Below the pieces are notes generated by a model, which saw only the letters and a list, made by a program, of their open reading frames with translations, was not told the origin of the DNA and searched no databases. From assembly GCF_000720175.1 (NCBI RefSeq), contig NZ_JOIX01000061.1, forward strand, positions 1-42,968: DNA of 42,968 nt, read 5' to 3'. Of this stretch, positions 42,710-42,968 are shown piece by piece; the first letter of the stretch is position 1; every line of letters begins with the position of its first letter. This DNA comes from Streptomyces sp. NRRL S-337 (GTDB lineage Bacteria; Actinomycetota; Actinomycetes; Streptomycetales; Streptomycetaceae). A program made the position numbers and the translations under genes.

Positions 42710-42968
42710 TCAGGAGATGCGCAGTTGCTTCGCCAGATCCGCCACCACCTCGTCCTTGCCCATCGAACTGCCGGCTGGCGATACCCAGAACGTCGCCTTC
42801 GATTTAACTACTACCGATGTAACAGTGACCGCGGTTGTCACGGCGGTCGCGGCCACTACTACAAGGACAGCGCAGAGTCCTCTGCCAGCACCTAGGTCGA
42901 TGTCTTTGTTGTTCTTGGCCAGGTTCCTCAGTTTCTTTCCGGCCGTGTCCAGTCCCTGCTCCACCGTG
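42710..42968 (-). CDS. Partial gene, possible SdpC-type toxin precursor (C-terminus)
   Basis: The frame is open to the window edge, so the 5' part lies outside. The visible ~85 residues contain a charged segment, one long hydrophobic stretch (GLCAVLVVVAATAVTTAVTV) and a tail ending GKDEVVADLAKQLRIS. Position directly upstream of SdpA- and SdpB-like genes and the single hydrophobic stretch before a short amphipathic end fit an SdpC-family toxin precursor, but the motif evidence is weak. Confidence 0.45.
   Translation of the reverse strand, partial: TVEQGLDTAGKKLRNLAKNNKDIDLGAGRGLCAVLVVVAATAVTTAVTVTSVVVKSKATFWVSPAGSSMGKDEVVADLAKQLRIS

Overview
The window reads as a Streptomyces (or close actinomycete) accessory region. 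GC content and GTG-start usage are very high. The gene set fits: IclR/GylR-type regulator with glycerol kinase, anti-sigma-type HATPase proteins, DUF397, DUF262 and SdpA/SdpB-like proteins, and rare stop-free long antisense frames caused by GC skew.

Layout. (1) 1-6450 is ordinary chromosomal backbone: a GntR/UTRA repressor divergent from a PIG-L/LmbE deacetylase, an alpha/beta hydrolase, a HATPase regulatory protein, and an IclR regulator followed directly by glpK and a strong terminator. Three sets of short direct repeats sit in its intergenic spaces. (2) 6450-11400 is a scrapyard of mobile-element debris: imperfect copies of an integrase 3'-tail/att-like sequence, an RHS-core fragment, a SWIM zinc-finger protein, a 5'-truncated and frameshifted C-terminus of a large ATPase/nuclease, and a tyrosine integrase broken by two frameshifts. 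(3) 11632-34711, all on the minus strand, is a 23-kb defence-type gene cluster. In transcription order it holds a cytosolic Ser/Thr kinase, an SNF2/RapA-like helicase, a giant Eco57I-type adenine methyltransferase (1856 aa), a DUF262 protein, a DUF3696-type AAA ATPase, an unknown 313-aa protein, a 2287-aa DEAD/DEAH helicase with DUF1998 and endonuclease-like C-terminal modules, and an SF1 (UvrD-like) helicase carrying an N-terminal RelE/ParE-like domain. (4) 34968-38238 holds a GmrSD-like DUF262-DUF1524 gene interrupted by one in-frame TGA, then a second, related, frameshifted integrase and its excisionase-like gene. (5) 38630-40643 holds a DNA methyltransferase behind a decayed methyltransferase-like gene that was cut by an IS5-type transposase remnant, plus an IS481-type transposase tail. 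(6) 40784-42968 is less GC-rich and encodes a YtrA-type GntR regulator convergent with an Sdp-like (SdpA/SdpB plus probable SdpC-type toxin) export/maturation cluster running off the window edge.

How the genes may work together. The SNF2 helicase and the methyltransferase are separated by one base. The DUF262 and AAA genes overlap by 4 nt (GTGA), as do the giant helicase and the RelE-UvrD gene (ATGA). This argues for co-produced partners. The pairing of an SNF2 helicase with an adenine methylase plus a DUF1998 helicase resembles class 1 DISARM (drmD, drmMI, drmA, drmB, drmC). Here, however, the helicase and DUF1998 parts are in one polypeptide with added nuclease-like modules, no phospholipase-D (drmC) gene is visible, and a kinase, a DUF262-ATPase module and a RelE-UvrD protein are added. 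I infer a DISARM-related, possibly undescribed, multi-component restriction system inside an integrase-flanked island. Function is not proven by sequence alone.
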